Source of the DNA: Sphingomonas naphthae | Lineage (GTDB): Bacteria; Pseudomonadota; Alphaproteobacteria; Sphingomonadales; Sphingomonadaceae | Assembly (NCBI RefSeq): GCF_028607085.1 | Contig: NZ_CP117411.1 | Span: forward strand, 1,488,001 to 1,552,000 | Direction: 5' to 3' | DNA length: 64,000 nucleotides | Part shown: positions 49,224 to 59,168 of the stretch, piece after piece | How positions within the stretch are numbered: the first letter of the stretch is position 1 | How the letters are laid out: the number at the start of each line of letters is the position of its first letter | Program-made: the position numbers and the translations under genes | Notes under the pieces: generated by a model | The model's database searches: none | Told to the model about the DNA's origin: nothing | What the model saw: the letters and a program-made list of their open reading frames with translations, nothing else

Positions 49224-49366
49224 GACCAGATCCATTCTGCCGGCCCGCCTACCGGGGACGGACAGGGAAGGAAAGGCACGCACTGCCTTCTCCATGACAA
49301 ACTATTGCCTTTGAGGCCCTCGCTCCGTCCTGTACCATTCCGCCGACACGGGGCGGGGGCAGAGTG

Positions 49367-50737
49367 ATGGCGACGATCGCGGGGAATGGCGCGGACGCGG
49401 GCGGGCTGACACCGGAGGCGACCGGCGTCGCGCGCGAGCCGGATGGGGCGCCGCGCATCGGCGGGCTGGATGTGCTGCGCGGCATCGCCATCCTCGGCAT
49501 CCTGTTCATGAACATCAACGACATGGGCGGATCGATCCTCGCCTCGTTCGGCGACATCCGCCATCTCGGCTGGAACAAGGCCGATCAGGTCGCGTGGTGG
49601 CTGCGCCAGGTGATCGCCAACGGCACCGCGCGCTGCATGCTGGAAATGCTGTTCGGCTGCGGCATGATGATCCTCACCGATCGCGCCGCGCTGGCCGCCG
49701 GCAAGTGGAAGGTGATGGGGCGCTATTATCTGCGCAACCTCATCCTGTTCCTGTTCGGGCTGGTGCACGTCTTCATCCTGCTGTGGCCGGGCGACATCCT
49801 TCACACCTACGGGCTGGCGGCGCTGGTCGCCTTCCTGTTCCGCCGGCTGAAGTGGGGCTGGCTGCTCGCGATCGGCCTCAGCATGGCGGTGTTCCAGGCG
49901 GGCGGCGGCAGTTACGACATTTACAGCGCGCAGCAGCGCATAGCGATGCAGGCCGAATATAAGGCGCGGCAGGCGGCGGGGCAGACGCTCACCAAGGACG
50001 AGACCGCCAAGCTCAAGAAGGCCGACGAACGCACCGCCAAGCGCAAGAAGCGAAAGGCCGACGAGGCGGTCAAGATGGCCGCCGAGGACAAGGCGCGTTC
50101 GGCCGCGACCGGCGATTTCCTCAGCTGGGCCAAGTCCGCGATCGGCTTCTTCACCTGGATGGAGGGCAAGGGCCTCGAGATATTCTTCATCTGGGAGGCC
50201 GCCGGCACGATGCTGATCGGCGCGGCCCTGTTCAAGCTCGGCATCCCGCAGGGCAAGAGGTCGCCGCGCTTCTACCTGGGCATGATGGCGATCGGCTATG
50301 TCGTCGGCTTCGGCCTGCGCATCGCCGACGCCTTCGCGCAGACCCGCTTCGACGATTATCCCTATCTGATCTTCGCCTGGTCCGAACCGGCGCGGCTGGC
50401 GACGACGCTCGGCCATATCGGTGCGGTCTATGTGCTGCTGGCGACGGCGCGCGGGGCGGCGCTGCTCAAGCCCTTCGCGGCGGCGGGGCGGACGGCGCTG
50501 ACGGTCTATATCTGTCAGACGCTCATCTGCCTGTGGGTGCTGTACCCGCCCTTCGCGCTGGGCCTCTACGGCCAACAGGGCTGGATGGCGCTGATGCTGA
50601 CCGCGCTTGCGGTCAACGCGATGCTGCTGTGGGGCGCCAACATCTGGGTGCGCCATTACGACATCGCGCCGGTGGAATGGGCGTGGCGATCGATCGTGGC
50701 GGGGCGGCCGCTGCCGTGGAAGAAGGCCGCCGCCTGA
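49367..50737 (+). CDS. DUF418 family membrane protein
   Basis: A 456-residue polytopic membrane protein. The N-terminal block RIGGLDVLRGIAILGILFMN (residues about 28-47) and the C-terminal DUF418 region (AAAGRTALTVYICQTLIC, ending GPVEWAWRSI-like as APVEWAWRSIVAGRPLPW) fit the family. About ten hydrophobic segments. A charged insert of about 60 residues (KLKKADERTAKRKKRKADEA, near 210-230) breaks the membrane region. Function is unknown; some relatives resemble acyltransferases. ATG 49367 is preferred over the GTG one codon before. Confidence 0.88.
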   Translation: MATIAGNGADAGGLTPEATGVAREPDGAPRIGGLDVLRGIAILGILFMNINDMGGSILASFGDIRHLGWNKADQVAWWLRQVIANGTARCMLEMLFGCGMMILTDRAALAAGKWKVMGRYYLRNLILFLFGLVHVFILLWPGDILHTYGLAALVAFLFRRLKWGWLLAIGLSMAVFQAGGGSYDIYSAQQRIAMQAEYKARQAAGQTLTKDETAKLKKADERTAKRKKRKADEAVKMAAEDKARSAATGDFLSWAKSAIGFFTWMEGKGLEIFFIWEAAGTMLIGAALFKLGIPQGKRSPRFYLGMMAIGYVVGFGLRIADAFAQTRFDDYPYLIFAWSEPARLATTLGHIGAVYVLLATARGAALLKPFAAAGRTALTVYICQTLICLWVLYPPFALGLYGQQGWMALMLTALAVNAMLLWGANIWVRHYDIAPVEWAWRSIVAGRPLPWKKAAA

Positions 50738-50777
50738 TCGATTTTCCAGGCTGCGCCTCCGATATGGCTGGAGCCGC

Positions 50778-51737
50778 TTATCTGGCGGCCGCCGCCCCGA
50801 TGATCGGCAGGCAATCGAGCGCGGCGCCCGCCGCCGCCGCGCAGATGGCGATGGCCTCGTCGCGATTCTCGACCGGGCCGATCCGCACCCGCACCAGGGT
50901 CTTGCCCGGCACCGGCTGATAGACCGGGGTGAAGCGCGCGACGCTCTCCAGCCGCTTGACGATCTTGTCCCACGCCGTGCGCGCCGCCGCGTCACCCGAA
51001 TAGGCGCCGAGCTGGATCTGCCACGGCCGGTCGTCCACCGGCACCATCGCCGCTTTGCGCAGCGCGATCCTGGGTTCGGCCGGCGGGGTGGCGGCGGCGA
51101 GGGCGGTGCGGCTCTTGCCCGCCTCCCAATCGGCCAGCGCCACGCGATACGCCTCATAGGCGCGGTAATGATCGTCGAACGGCTTTTGCAGCCGCGCCAT
51201 GGCGGTGGGCACGAACGCCGCGAAGGCCTTGGGATCGGCCGCCACCGCTTCCTTCATCACCGCCCCGGCCGTCGCGCAGAAAGCGGGCTGGGCAGGGGGC
51301 TGAGCGTAGAAATTATAGACCTGGGTGATGTGGCGATCGGCATCGGCGGGCTTCTTGAAACCGCCGGTCTCGCTCTTGTATGCCGACGCCAGCGCCGCCT
51401 TGTGTCGGGCGAGGAGCTGGTTGTATCCCGCCGCCAGCCCGGCGGTGCCGGCGCGGTCGCAACTGAGCGCCGCGACGTTGAGCGCCGATCGCAGATGCCA
51501 CGCCGCCTCGCCCTCGGCGATGTCGCTGTTGATCGTGCGATAGCCGCCCTTGCCGTCCGCCTCCGGGATCGCGGCCTTTTCGGGCGCGCCGTTGGGCGGC
51601 ACCGGCCGGGTCGCGGCGGGCGGGGGAGGGGGCGGTGTCGCTGTCTCGGGCCGCTCGCCTTTCTTCGCGCAGGCGGCGAGCAAGGCGAGGGTCAAGAGGG
51701 CGCTGCCCGACAAGACGGGGGCGAAAGTCCGGCGCAT
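50778..51737 (-). CDS. SPOR-domain lipoprotein
   Basis: A 319-residue predicted lipoprotein. The signal ends in LALLAACAKKGE (lipobox LAAC), followed by a proline-rich linker (TPPPPPPAATRPVPP), a helical middle with IAEGEAAWHLRSALNVAALS, and a C-terminal SPOR domain from about residue 240 (PWQIQLGAYSGDAAARTAWD, VRVRIGPVENRDEAIAIC). SPOR domains bind denuded septal peptidoglycan, so action near the division site is likely. Start 51737 follows GGGGGATATC. Longer frames upstream are shadows of cobQ. Confidence 0.88.
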   Translation of the reverse strand: MRRTFAPVLSGSALLTLALLAACAKKGERPETATPPPPPPAATRPVPPNGAPEKAAIPEADGKGGYRTINSDIAEGEAAWHLRSALNVAALSCDRAGTAGLAAGYNQLLARHKAALASAYKSETGGFKKPADADRHITQVYNFYAQPPAQPAFCATAGAVMKEAVAADPKAFAAFVPTAMARLQKPFDDHYRAYEAYRVALADWEAGKSRTALAAATPPAEPRIALRKAAMVPVDDRPWQIQLGAYSGDAAARTAWDKIVKRLESVARFTPVYQPVPGKTLVRVRIGPVENRDEAIAICAAAAGAALDCLPIIGAAAAR

Positions 51738-51822
51738 GGTGATATCCCCCTGAAGCAGTCGGGGCCACGATAGCGGCGCCTCCGCGCTTGGTCGATGCGG
51801 CGCGGCGCGTATAAGCGGCGGC

Positions 51823-53286
51823 GTGTCGAACGCGCGCGCGATCATGTTGCAGGGGACCGGCTCGGACGTCGGCAAATCGGTGCTGGTGGCGGGCCTGTGC
51901 CGCGCGCTCGCCAATCGCGGGCTGCGGGTGCGGCCGTTCAAGCCGCAGAATATGTCCAACAATGCCGCCGTCACGGTGGATGGCGGCGAGATCGGCCGCG
52001 CGCAGGCGTTGCAGGCCATCGCCTGCCGGGTCGAGCCGCACAGCGACATGAACCCGGTGCTCCTGAAGCCGCAGGCCGACATGACCTCGCAATTGATCGT
52101 CCATGGCAAGGTGCGCGGCACGCTCGGCACCGGCAATTTCCGCCAGGCGCGCGGCGCGCTGATGACGGAGGTGCTGGAGAGTTTCGAGCGGCTCAGGGCG
52201 GAGGCCGACATCGTCGTCGTCGAGGGCGCCGGCTCGCCCGCCGAGATCAACCTGCGGGCCGGCGACATCGCCAACATGGGCTTCGCCCGCGCCGCGAACG
52301 TGCCGGTCGTGCTGATCGGCGATATCGATCGTGGCGGGGTGATCGCGGCGATCGTCGGCACGAAAACGGTGATCGATCCGGCCGACGCGGCGATGATCCG
52401 CGGCTTCCTCATCAACAAGTTTCGCGGCGACATCCGCCTGTTCACCGACGGCTACGACCAGATCGCGGCTTTGTCGGGCTGGCGCGGCTTCGGCGTGGTG
52501 CCGTGGCTGACGGCCGCCGTGCGCCTGCCCAGTGAGGATGCGGTAGTGCTGGAACGGCGGCGGGCAGGGGCGGCGGCGCGGATCGTGATCGCCTGCCCGA
52601 TCCTGCCACGCATCTCCAACTTCGACGATCTCGATCCGATGAAGCTGGAGCCCGACGTCGAACTCCGCATGATCCCGCCCGGCACCCCGATCCCGGCCGA
52701 GGCCGCCCTGATCGTCCTGCCTGGATCGAAAGCGACGATCGCCGATCTCGCCGCGATGCGCGCCGAGGGCTGGGACATCGACATCCGCGCGCACCATCGG
52801 CGTGGGCGCGCGATCCTGGGACTATGCGGCGGCTATCAGATGCTGGGGCGGCGGGTGGCCGATCCGCTCGGGATCGAGGGCGCGCCGGCCGATGTGGCGG
52901 GGCTGGGGCTGCTCGATGTGGAGACCATTCTCGGCCCGGCCAAGGCGTTGCGATCGGTGGAGGGCGTTGCCCTCGGCGCGCGCTTCACGGGCTATGAGAT
53001 GCACATGGGCGAGACGGCGGGGCCGGATGCCGCCCGCCCGCTGACCCTGATCGATGGCGACCGACCCGATGGCGCGGTCAGCGCCGACGGCGTCGTGATG
53101 GGCAGCTATGTCCACGGGCTGTTGGGCGAATCGGGTGTGCGGCACAAGCTGCTGGCGCGGTTCGGGGTGGAGGGCGGCGGCCGCGACTATCGCGCCTCGG
53201 TCGATGCCGCGCTGGACGACATCGCGGCCGTGCTTGAGGCGCATGTCGATATCGACGGGCTGATCGCGCTCAGCCGCCGGCCTTAG
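51823..53286 (+). CDS. cobQ: Cobyric acid synthase
   Basis: Amidates four carboxyl groups of adenosylcobyrinic a,c-diamide in cobalamin synthesis, 487 residues. The N-terminal dethiobiotin-synthase-like domain has [20 protein letters not shown] (P-loop) and [20 protein letters not shown]. The C-terminal glutaminase-like domain has [20 protein letters not shown] (Cys nucleophile) and [10 protein letters not shown] (His). It starts with GTG. It stands alone without other cob genes and without a visible cobalamin riboswitch, so it may serve salvage. Its 3' end overlaps mazG by 17 bases, tail to tail. Confidence 0.96.
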   Translation: MSNARAIMLQGTGSDVGKSVLVAGLCRALANRGLRVRPFKPQNMSNNAAVTVDGGEIGRAQALQAIACRVEPHSDMNPVLLKPQADMTSQLIVHGKVRGTLGTGNFRQARGALMTEVLESFERLRAEADIVVVEGAGSPAEINLRAGDIANMGFARAANVPVVLIGDIDRGGVIAAIVGTKTVIDPADAAMIRGFLINKFRGDIRLFTDGYDQIAALSGWRGFGVVPWLTAAVRLPSEDAVVLERRRAGAAARIVIACPILPRISNFDDLDPMKLEPDVELRMIPPGTPIPAEAALIVLPGSKATIADLAAMRAEGWDIDIRAHHRRGRAILGLCGGYQMLGRRVADPLGIEGAPADVAGLGLLDVETILGPAKALRSVEGVALGARFTGYEMHMGETAGPDAARPLTLIDGDRPDGAVSADGVVMGSYVHGLLGESGVRHKLLARFGVEGGGRDYRASVDAALDDIAAVLEAHVDIDGLIALSRRP

Positions 53287-54013
53287 CCTTTACCCAAAGG
53301 GCTTCCTTTTCCTCCAGCGACAGGCGGGCGAACGCATCGCCGGCGATGGCCTCTATCACCCGGAAGCGGCGCTCGAATTTCGCGGTCGCCGCGCGTAGAG
53401 CCACTTCAGGGTCGATCTTCAGATGGCGTGCCCAGTTGACGACCGCGAACAGCAGGTCCCCGATCTCCTCGACACGGTCTGCATCGGTGACGGCGTCGGC
53501 GACCTCGGCCAGTTCCTCGTCGATCTTGGCGCGAGCGCCGGTGGCGTCGGGCCAGTCGAAGCCAACCCGCGCCGCGCGTTTCTGGATCTTCTCGGCGCGC
53601 ATCAGCGCGGGCAAGGCGAGGGCGACGCCGCCGATGGCCGATGGATCGGGCTCCTTCTCCGCGCGCTCGGCGGCCTTGATGACCTCCCATTGGGCATGGC
53701 CGCTCTCGCGCGGATCGCTGCCGAAGACATGGGGGTGGCGGCGCTCCATCTTGTCGGAAATGGCATCCACCACGTCGCCGATCGCGAAGGCGCCGGCTTC
53801 TTCGGCCATCCGCGCGTGAAACACGACCTGGAGCAGCAGATCGCCCAATTCGTCCTTCAGCGCCGCCATGTCGCCGCGCACGCAGGCGTCGGCGACCTCA
53901 TAGGCTTCCTCGATCGTGTAGGGGGCGATCGTATCGAAGGTCTGTTCGATATCCCACGGGCAGCCGCTGGCGGGATCGCGCAGCTGCGCCATGATCGAGA
54001 CGATACGGTCCAT
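53270..54013 (-). CDS. mazG: Nucleoside triphosphate pyrophosphohydrolase MazG
   Basis: Hydrolyses (d)NTPs to monophosphates, a housecleaning enzyme; 247 residues. Both MazG domains are present: [20 protein letters not shown], then [20 protein letters not shown] and [19 protein letters not shown], with a second set [20 protein letters not shown] and [17 protein letters not shown] 54013 starts the usual [13 protein letters not shown]; the upstream extension lacks similarity. Confidence 0.96.
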   Translation of the reverse strand: MDRIVSIMAQLRDPASGCPWDIEQTFDTIAPYTIEEAYEVADACVRGDMAALKDELGDLLLQVVFHARMAEEAGAFAIGDVVDAISDKMERRHPHVFGSDPRESGHAQWEVIKAAERAEKEPDPSAIGGVALALPALMRAEKIQKRAARVGFDWPDATGARAKIDEELAEVADAVTDADRVEEIGDLLFAVVNWARHLKIDPEVALRAATAKFERRFRVIEAIAGDAFARLSLEEKEALWVKAKAGG

Positions 54014-54084
54014 GCGGCGATCCTTCGCGAAGAGCTTCGCCGGGGCTTTAGGAACCGTGCCGCGCGGCGACAAGCGGCCGCCCG

Positions 54085-54861
54085 TCAGTGGCGCGCAAAT
54101 CCGCCGGGGCTGAGGGTCAGGCGGCGCAGATCGGCACCGAGCGGCAGGAAGCTGGACTGGACGCCGTCGCTCAGCCGCGGATAGCGCGGCCCGGCCTGTT
54201 CGTTGCGCCAGCTGGCGTTCAGTATCAGGAAGTTGAAGATCAGCTCGTCGGCCAGCACCTGCCGGCGGGTCGCATCGTACCCGGCCACGGGCGTGAGCGC
54301 GATGCCGCGCGCGACCTGATCGCGGACGGCGGCGGCCGTGGCGGGCGGGGGCAGATCGGCTTTGTTGGCGATCACCCAGGCCATCACCCAGTAGGCCGCC
54401 ATCGTATCGGTCAGGTCGTCGCCGCGCAGGCGATAGCCTTTGGTCACATCGGCGAAGGCGCGACCGAACTCCATCTTCTCGATCACGGGGCGATATTCGG
54501 CGACGGCCTCGGGCTGGCGCCGGGCGAGCGCGGCGAGGATGTTGCGGCGGGCCGTGTCCGAAGCCTGGGGATCACGGGCGAAGCTGGTGTCGGTAGGCTT
54601 CGTGTTACGCGGCGCCGTCATCGCCGAGCCGAACAGCGAGGCGGAATGCGGATCGGTCGCGCGGGGCGTGGCGGCGGCGGACGCGGGCCGGCCTTGCTCC
54701 TTGCGCAATACTTCGAGGCCGATCTCGCGGGTGATGACGTCGTTGCCGATCGACGCCGCGATATCGATCGTCGGCACGGCCCAGCCGGAACCATAATCCT
54801 GCGCGTGAGCGGTCGTCGTGGCGAGCAGCAGCAGCGGGAGGGCGAAGCGGGTGCGGGGCAT
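54085..54861 (-). CDS. Secreted protein of unknown function (possibly DUF6683)
   Basis: A 258-residue protein with a clear signal peptide (MPRTRFALPLLLLATTTAHA). After a low-complexity stretch rich in Ala, Thr and Ser (about 55-95), a helical part has TARRNILAALARRQPEAVAE and DLTDTMAAYWVMAWVIANKA, the latter reminiscent of the DUF6683 family; that link is from memory and weak. It is preceded by an AT-rich palindrome that may contain its promoter. Location is periplasmic or extracellular. Confidence 0.65.
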   Translation of the reverse strand: MPRTRFALPLLLLATTTAHAQDYGSGWAVPTIDIAASIGNDVITREIGLEVLRKEQGRPASAAATPRATDPHSASLFGSAMTAPRNTKPTDTSFARDPQASDTARRNILAALARRQPEAVAEYRPVIEKMEFGRAFADVTKGYRLRGDDLTDTMAAYWVMAWVIANKADLPPPATAAAVRDQVARGIALTPVAGYDATRRQVLADELIFNFLILNASWRNEQAGPRYPRLSDGVQSSFLPLGADLRRLTLSPGGFARH

Positions 54862-54931
54862 GGCGAGGTCTCCGATCCGTTCAACGGAGAACGGCCCGCA
54901 GCGCCATCCGATCCCGATCGGTCAAAGTCTG

Positions 54932-54945
54932 ATAATATATATTAT
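54932..54945. promoter_or_regulatory. AT-only 14-base palindrome
   Basis: ATAATATATATTAT, perfectly symmetrical and wholly A/T in GC-rich surroundings, 71 bases upstream of the secreted-protein gene on the minus strand. It may be the -10 region of that gene or an operator. Confidence 0.5.
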
Positions 54946-54960
54946 GTAAAGTCGATATCT

Positions 54961-55131
54961 CTATCTGCGGAGCATTACGGCGATGGCGGCGCCGATCGCG
55001 AAGATCGCGATCCAGATCGCCGCCAGCTTCGCGGCGTTCGGCAACGGCAGCCGCCGCGCCAGCAAGGCGCTCGCCGGCAGGATCAGCATCAGCGCGATCA
55101 TCGCGGCGCTGGCGGCCTGATCGCCGCTCAC
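54961..55131 (-). CDS. 56-residue small membrane protein
   Basis: GTG start overlapping the stop of the MBL-fold gene (GTGA). It has two hydrophobic stretches, MIALMLILPASALLARRLPL and AAIWIAIFAIGAAIAVML, with a basic end (RR). Coupled to the tatD/MBL genes, so it is likely translated. No family was recognised. Confidence 0.62.
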   Translation of the reverse strand: MSGDQAASAAMIALMLILPASALLARRLPLPNAAKLAAIWIAIFAIGAAIAVMLRR

Positions 55132-55892
55132 AAGATCACCGTCATGCCGTCGTAGCCGGGCTCGATCCCGGCGGGCAGCGTTGCCACGAGCGAGGCATAA
55201 TCCATCGACTGGTCCATATGCGTGAGGATCGCGCGCTTGGGTTTGAGGTCCGCGATCCAGCCGAGCGTCGAGCCGAGATCGGCGTGGGTCGGATGCGGCT
55301 TCACCCGCAGCGCATCGACCACCCACAGATCGATGCCGGCGAAAAGATCGGCCATGGCGTCGGTCAGATCGTGGAAATCGGTGGAATATCCGATCGATAC
55401 GCCCTGATGGTCGAAGCGGATGCCAGCCGATGTGATGCCGCCATGGGGCTGATCGACCACCCGCACGCGCAGGTCGCCAATGGCCGCATCATCCTCCAGC
55501 AGCCGCGCCTCGGCCGTCGCTGGGTAGCCGCCGCGTCCCTCGAACACATAGCCGAAGCGGTGGCGCAGTTCATCGAGCGTCCAGGCGCGGGCATAGGCCG
55601 GCACCGGCGCGCCGCGCACATGGAAGAGCTGGCGCAGATCGTCGAGTCCGTGGCAGTGATCGGCATGATCGTGCGTCCAGATCGCCGCATCGATCGCGCC
55701 GATGCCGTTGGCCAACAGCTGCTCGCGCATGTCCGGGCCGGTATCGACCAGCAGCCGGGTCGTGTCGCTCTCGACCGCGATCGACGCGCGGCTACGCCGG
55801 TTCCTCGGCTCGGCGGGATCGCACGCGCCCCAATCGCCCCCGATCCGTGGCACGCCCGAGGATGTGCCGCAGCCGAGGATCACGAGCTTCAC
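55128..55892 (-). CDS. MBL-fold phosphodiesterase, PhnP-like
   Basis: A 254-residue metallo-beta-lactamase fold protein. It begins VILGCGTSSGVPRIGGDWG (typical of the PhnP/phosphoribosyl cyclic phosphodiesterase group), has the zinc motif WTHDHADHCHGLDDLR near residue 72, SIGYSTDFHDLTDAM near 168 and a late histidine in AILTHMDQSMDY near 223. The substrate is unknown; there are no phn genes nearby. The gene overlaps tatD by ATGA and the small membrane gene by GTGA. Confidence 0.9.
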   Translation of the reverse strand: MKLVILGCGTSSGVPRIGGDWGACDPAEPRNRRSRASIAVESDTTRLLVDTGPDMREQLLANGIGAIDAAIWTHDHADHCHGLDDLRQLFHVRGAPVPAYARAWTLDELRHRFGYVFEGRGGYPATAEARLLEDDAAIGDLRVRVVDQPHGGITSAGIRFDHQGVSIGYSTDFHDLTDAMADLFAGIDLWVVDALRVKPHPTHADLGSTLGWIADLKPKRAILTHMDQSMDYASLVATLPAGIEPGYDGMTVIL

Positions 55893-56668
55893 GGGCGGTG
55901 CGCTTTCGTGAACAATGTGAAGAAGTTGGCGGCGGTGGTTTCCGCCAGTTGCTCGACCGGCACGCCGCGCAGATCGGCGAGGAAACGCGCGGTGTCGGCA
56001 ACGAAGCCGGGCTCACAGGGCTTGCCCCGATGCGGCACCGGCGCGAGGAACGGGCTGTCGGTTTCGATCAGCAGGCGATCCGCCGGGATTGTCGCGGCGG
56101 TGGCTTGCAAATCCTTGGCGTTCTTGAACGTCACGATACCCGAAATCGAGATATAGAGGCCCAAATCCAGTGCCTTGGCGGCGAAATCGGCCGAGGCGGT
56201 GAAGCAGTGGATGACGCCGGGATAAGCCCCCTTCCCCATCTCGTCGGCCAGGATTTCGGCGGTGTCGGCCTCCGCATCGCGGGTATGGACGATCAGCGGC
56301 AGGCCGGTCTCGCGCGCGGCGACGATATGGGCGCGGAAGCTCGTGCGCTGCTGGTCGCGATCGGACTTGTCGTAATAATAATCGAGGCCGGTCTCGCCGA
56401 TCGCCACGACCCTCGGGTGCGCGGCGGCGGCGACCAGCTTGGCGGTGTCCACATCGGGATGCTGGTCGGCCTCATGCGGGTGAATGCCGATCGAGGCCCA
56501 CACGTCCGCCTCGCGCTCGGCGACGGCGACGACCTCGGGCCATTCCTTCTCGCGGGTCGAGATGTTGAGCATCGTGCCCACGCCGCGCGCCCGCGCCCGA
56601 TCGAGCGCACCGGCCTGATCCTCTACCAGACCCGGGTAGATCAGGTGGCAGTGGCTATCGACCAGCAT
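55889..56668 (-). CDS. tatD: TatD family metal-dependent DNase/hydrolase
   Basis: A 259-residue TIM-barrel hydrolase. Metal ligands are seen in [13 protein letters not shown] at the start, [11 protein letters not shown] near 60, [15 protein letters not shown] near 91, [11 protein letters not shown] near 127, VIHCFTAS near 152 and [21 protein letters not shown] near 200 (Asp). TatD proteins have 3'-5' exonuclease activity. ATG 56668 lies within the end of metG (14-base overlap); the longer frame is a metG shadow. Confidence 0.93.
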   Translation of the reverse strand: MLVDSHCHLIYPGLVEDQAGALDRARARGVGTMLNISTREKEWPEVVAVAEREADVWASIGIHPHEADQHPDVDTAKLVAAAAHPRVVAIGETGLDYYYDKSDRDQQRTSFRAHIVAARETGLPLIVHTRDAEADTAEILADEMGKGAYPGVIHCFTASADFAAKALDLGLYISISGIVTFKNAKDLQATAATIPADRLLIETDSPFLAPVPHRGKPCEPGFVADTARFLADLRGVPVEQLAETTAANFFTLFTKAHRP

Positions 56669-58181
56669 TGTCTGTCTCGACGATGCGGGGGAACACGCCC
56701 TGCGGCGGCGGCAAAGCAAGGCCGGGCTGCAAGCGATTGCCGAGGCTCGCGAAATCGCGCGCGTCGGCCCCCTGCCCGACCAGATCGAGCAATTTGTCCG
56801 CGCTCGCCGGGATCGCCCAGCGGACGAGGATCGCGAGCTGGCGGATCGTCTCGGCGGTCTCGTAGAGGATCGCGTCGGCGGCAATTGGATCGGTCTTGCG
56901 GACGGCCCAGGGCGCGGCGTCGGCGAAATAGCGATTGGCCTCGCCGACCGCTTCCCAGATCGCCTCCAGCGCGCGATGCGGGGCGAGCGCGATCATTGCC
57001 TCGTCCAGCTTCGCCTTGGCGGTCGCCAGCACGGCGGGCATGTCCGATCCGGCGCGCGGCTGCGGAACCACGCCGCCACAATTCTTGGCGATGATCGACA
57101 GGCAGCGTTGCGCCAGATTGCCGAGGCCGTTGGCGAGATCGGCGTTGGAGCGGGTGACGATCGCGTCGTGGCTGTAGCTGCCGTCCTGCCCGAAACTCAC
57201 TTCGCGCAGCAGGAAATAGCGGAGTTGATCGACGCCATAGGTCCGCGCCATCTCGATCGGATCGACGACGTTGCCGACCGACTTCGACATTTTCTCGCCC
57301 CGGTTGAGCAGGAAGCCGTGGCCGAACACCGATTTGGGCAGGGCGATATTGGCCGACATCAGGAAGGCGGGCCAATAGACCGCGTGGAAACGCACGATAT
57401 CCTTGCCGATGATGTGCACATCGGCCGGCCAGCGCGCGGTGTAAGTGTCTGACGGATAACCGATACCCGTGAGATAGTTGGTCAGCGCATCGACCCAGAC
57501 GTACATGACGTGGCCCGGGCTGCCCGGCACCGGCACGCCCCAATCGAAGCTGGTGCGCGAGATCGACAGATCGGCCAGACCGCCCTTCACGAAGCTCACC
57601 ACCTCGTTGCGGCGGCCTTCGGGGCGGATGAAATCGGGGTTGGCCTCATAATGCGCCAGCAGCCGATCGGCGAAGGCGGAGAGGCGGAAGAACCAGCTTT
57701 CCTCGACGGTCCATTCGACCGGTGTGCCCTGCGGCGAGAGCTTGGCGCCGCCATCGCCCTCGATCAGTTCGTCCTCGCCATAGAAGGCTTCGTCGCGGAC
57801 CGAATACCAGCCCTCGTAGCGGCCGGGATAGATGTCGCCGGCGGCGGCCATCGCCTCCCACAGCGCCGTCACCGCCGCATAATGATCAGCCTCGGTGGTG
57901 CGGATGAAGCGATCGTAGGAGATGTTGAGAAGATCGTCCATCTCGCGGAAATAGGACGACATTTCATCGGCCAGCGCACGCACCTCGACGCCCCGGTCGC
58001 GCGCGGTCTGCGCCATTTTCAGGCCATGCTCGTCGGTGCCGGTCATGAAGAAGACGTCGCGCCCGGCGAGGCGATGGTAGCGCGCGATGGCGTCGGTCGC
58101 GATCGCTTCATAAGCGTGGCCGATGTGCGGGCGGCCGTTGGGGTAGCTGATCGCGGTGGTGATGTAGAAGGGCTCGGCCAT
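56655..58181 (-). CDS. metG: Methionyl-tRNA synthetase
   Basis: Charges tRNA-Met, 508 residues. It is a class I synthetase with [20 protein letters not shown] near residue 13 (HIGH), [13 protein letters not shown] near 48, and [17 protein letters not shown] near 295 (KMSKS). The short form lacks the C-terminal tRNA-binding domain and the zinc-knuckle cysteines, as usual in alphaproteobacteria. It is four bases from holB. Confidence 0.97.
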   Translation of the reverse strand: MAEPFYITTAISYPNGRPHIGHAYEAIATDAIARYHRLAGRDVFFMTGTDEHGLKMAQTARDRGVEVRALADEMSSYFREMDDLLNISYDRFIRTTEADHYAAVTALWEAMAAAGDIYPGRYEGWYSVRDEAFYGEDELIEGDGGAKLSPQGTPVEWTVEESWFFRLSAFADRLLAHYEANPDFIRPEGRRNEVVSFVKGGLADLSISRTSFDWGVPVPGSPGHVMYVWVDALTNYLTGIGYPSDTYTARWPADVHIIGKDIVRFHAVYWPAFLMSANIALPKSVFGHGFLLNRGEKMSKSVGNVVDPIEMARTYGVDQLRYFLLREVSFGQDGSYSHDAIVTRSNADLANGLGNLAQRCLSIIAKNCGGVVPQPRAGSDMPAVLATAKAKLDEAMIALAPHRALEAIWEAVGEANRYFADAAPWAVRKTDPIAADAILYETAETIRQLAILVRWAIPASADKLLDLVGQGADARDFASLGNRLQPGLALPPPQGVFPRIVETDNAGR

Positions 58182-58184
58182 GGC

Positions 58185-59168
58185 CTAGCCTTTAGCGCGC
58201 TCGGGAGCCGGGGCAAGCGCGGCGACGAGGCCGGCCAGTTCGAACACGGTCGCCTGGCTGTCGCCCGAGGTGCGCAGCGCCACCTCGGCGACGGTGCGGG
58301 CGCGCTGCCACAGGTCGATCGCATGGGCGAGCGGGCCGCCGCTTAGGCCGCGCGCGGCGATGGCGATACGGGCGGGCGCGCGCTCCAGAAACGCCTCGTA
58401 GCGCGGCTGGGCGGCCTTCAGCGACAGGGTGCGGGCGAGCGCGATGCGGCCGGCGTTGCTGGCGTCGCCCTCGCGCGCCAGCCGGTCGAGCGCGGCGTCC
58501 ATGCCCGGCACGTCGAGCCCGGCGAAGCGCATCGCGGCACCCGGCGCGCCGGCGGCGATGCGGGTGAGGGCCTGCGCCTCGGCCGCGTCGCCCAGTTCGC
58601 GGGTGAGGACGGTGGCGGTCTGGCCGTCGTCGAGCGGCTGGAAGCGGAGCAGGCGGCAGCGCGAGCGGATCGTCGGCAGCAGCCGGCCGGGGGCGTGGCT
58701 GACGAGCAGGAAGATCGTGCCCTGCGGCGGCTCCTCAAGATTCTTGAGCAAGGCATTGGCACCGCCGCGTTCCATATCGTCGATCGCGTCGATCACGATC
58801 ACCCGGCGCGGGCTGAGCGAGGGGGTGGTGGCGAACATCGCGGGCAGGCCGCGAACCTGATCGACGGTGATCGAGCGCGCCAGATCGCCGGTCTTGTCCT
58901 TCTCCAGCCGGGCGAGGCGGCGGTAATCGGGGTGGGACCCGGCGGCCATCAGCCGGGCGATGCGATGCTCCTCGGGCACGGCGAGCGTGTCGCCGCGCAC
59001 CGGCGGGCCGGCTGCATCGGCCAGCAGACGCAGCGCCGCCGCCTCGGCGAAGCGCGCCTTGCCTACGCCCTGCGGCCCGGCGAGCAGCCAGGCATGATGC
59101 AGCCGATCCGACGAAAGCGCATCGAGGAAGGCCGCCACGGCTGCTTCATGGCCAACGAGACCGCTCAC
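58185..59168 (-). CDS. holB: DNA polymerase III subunit delta'
   Basis: Clamp-loader subunit, 327 residues. AAA+ features: HHAWLLAGPQGVGKARFAEA near residue 25-44 (Walker A-like), VIVIDAIDDMERGGANALLK near 123 and LEEPPQGTIFLLVSHAPGRL near 145. The zinc-binding cysteines of the gamma/tau subunits are absent, supporting delta'. The GTG start overlaps the tmk stop by GTGA. Confidence 0.94.
   Translation of the reverse strand: MSGLVGHEAAVAAFLDALSSDRLHHAWLLAGPQGVGKARFAEAAALRLLADAAGPPVRGDTLAVPEEHRIARLMAAGSHPDYRRLARLEKDKTGDLARSITVDQVRGLPAMFATTPSLSPRRVIVIDAIDDMERGGANALLKNLEEPPQGTIFLLVSHAPGRLLPTIRSRCRLLRFQPLDDGQTATVLTRELGDAAEAQALTRIAAGAPGAAMRFAGLDVPGMDAALDRLAREGDASNAGRIALARTLSLKAAQPRYEAFLERAPARIAIAARGLSGGPLAHAIDLWQRARTVAEVALRTSGDSQATVFELAGLVAALAPAPERAKG

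Noticed and set aside
49188..49298. Frameshift in trmJ caused by the homopolymer
   Set aside because: As given, the frame is intact through the tract and gives a normal-length protein; it is reported only as a slippage candidate.
51738..51822. Cobalamin riboswitch before cobQ
   Set aside because: Only about 85 bases are available and no B12-box-like sequence was seen.
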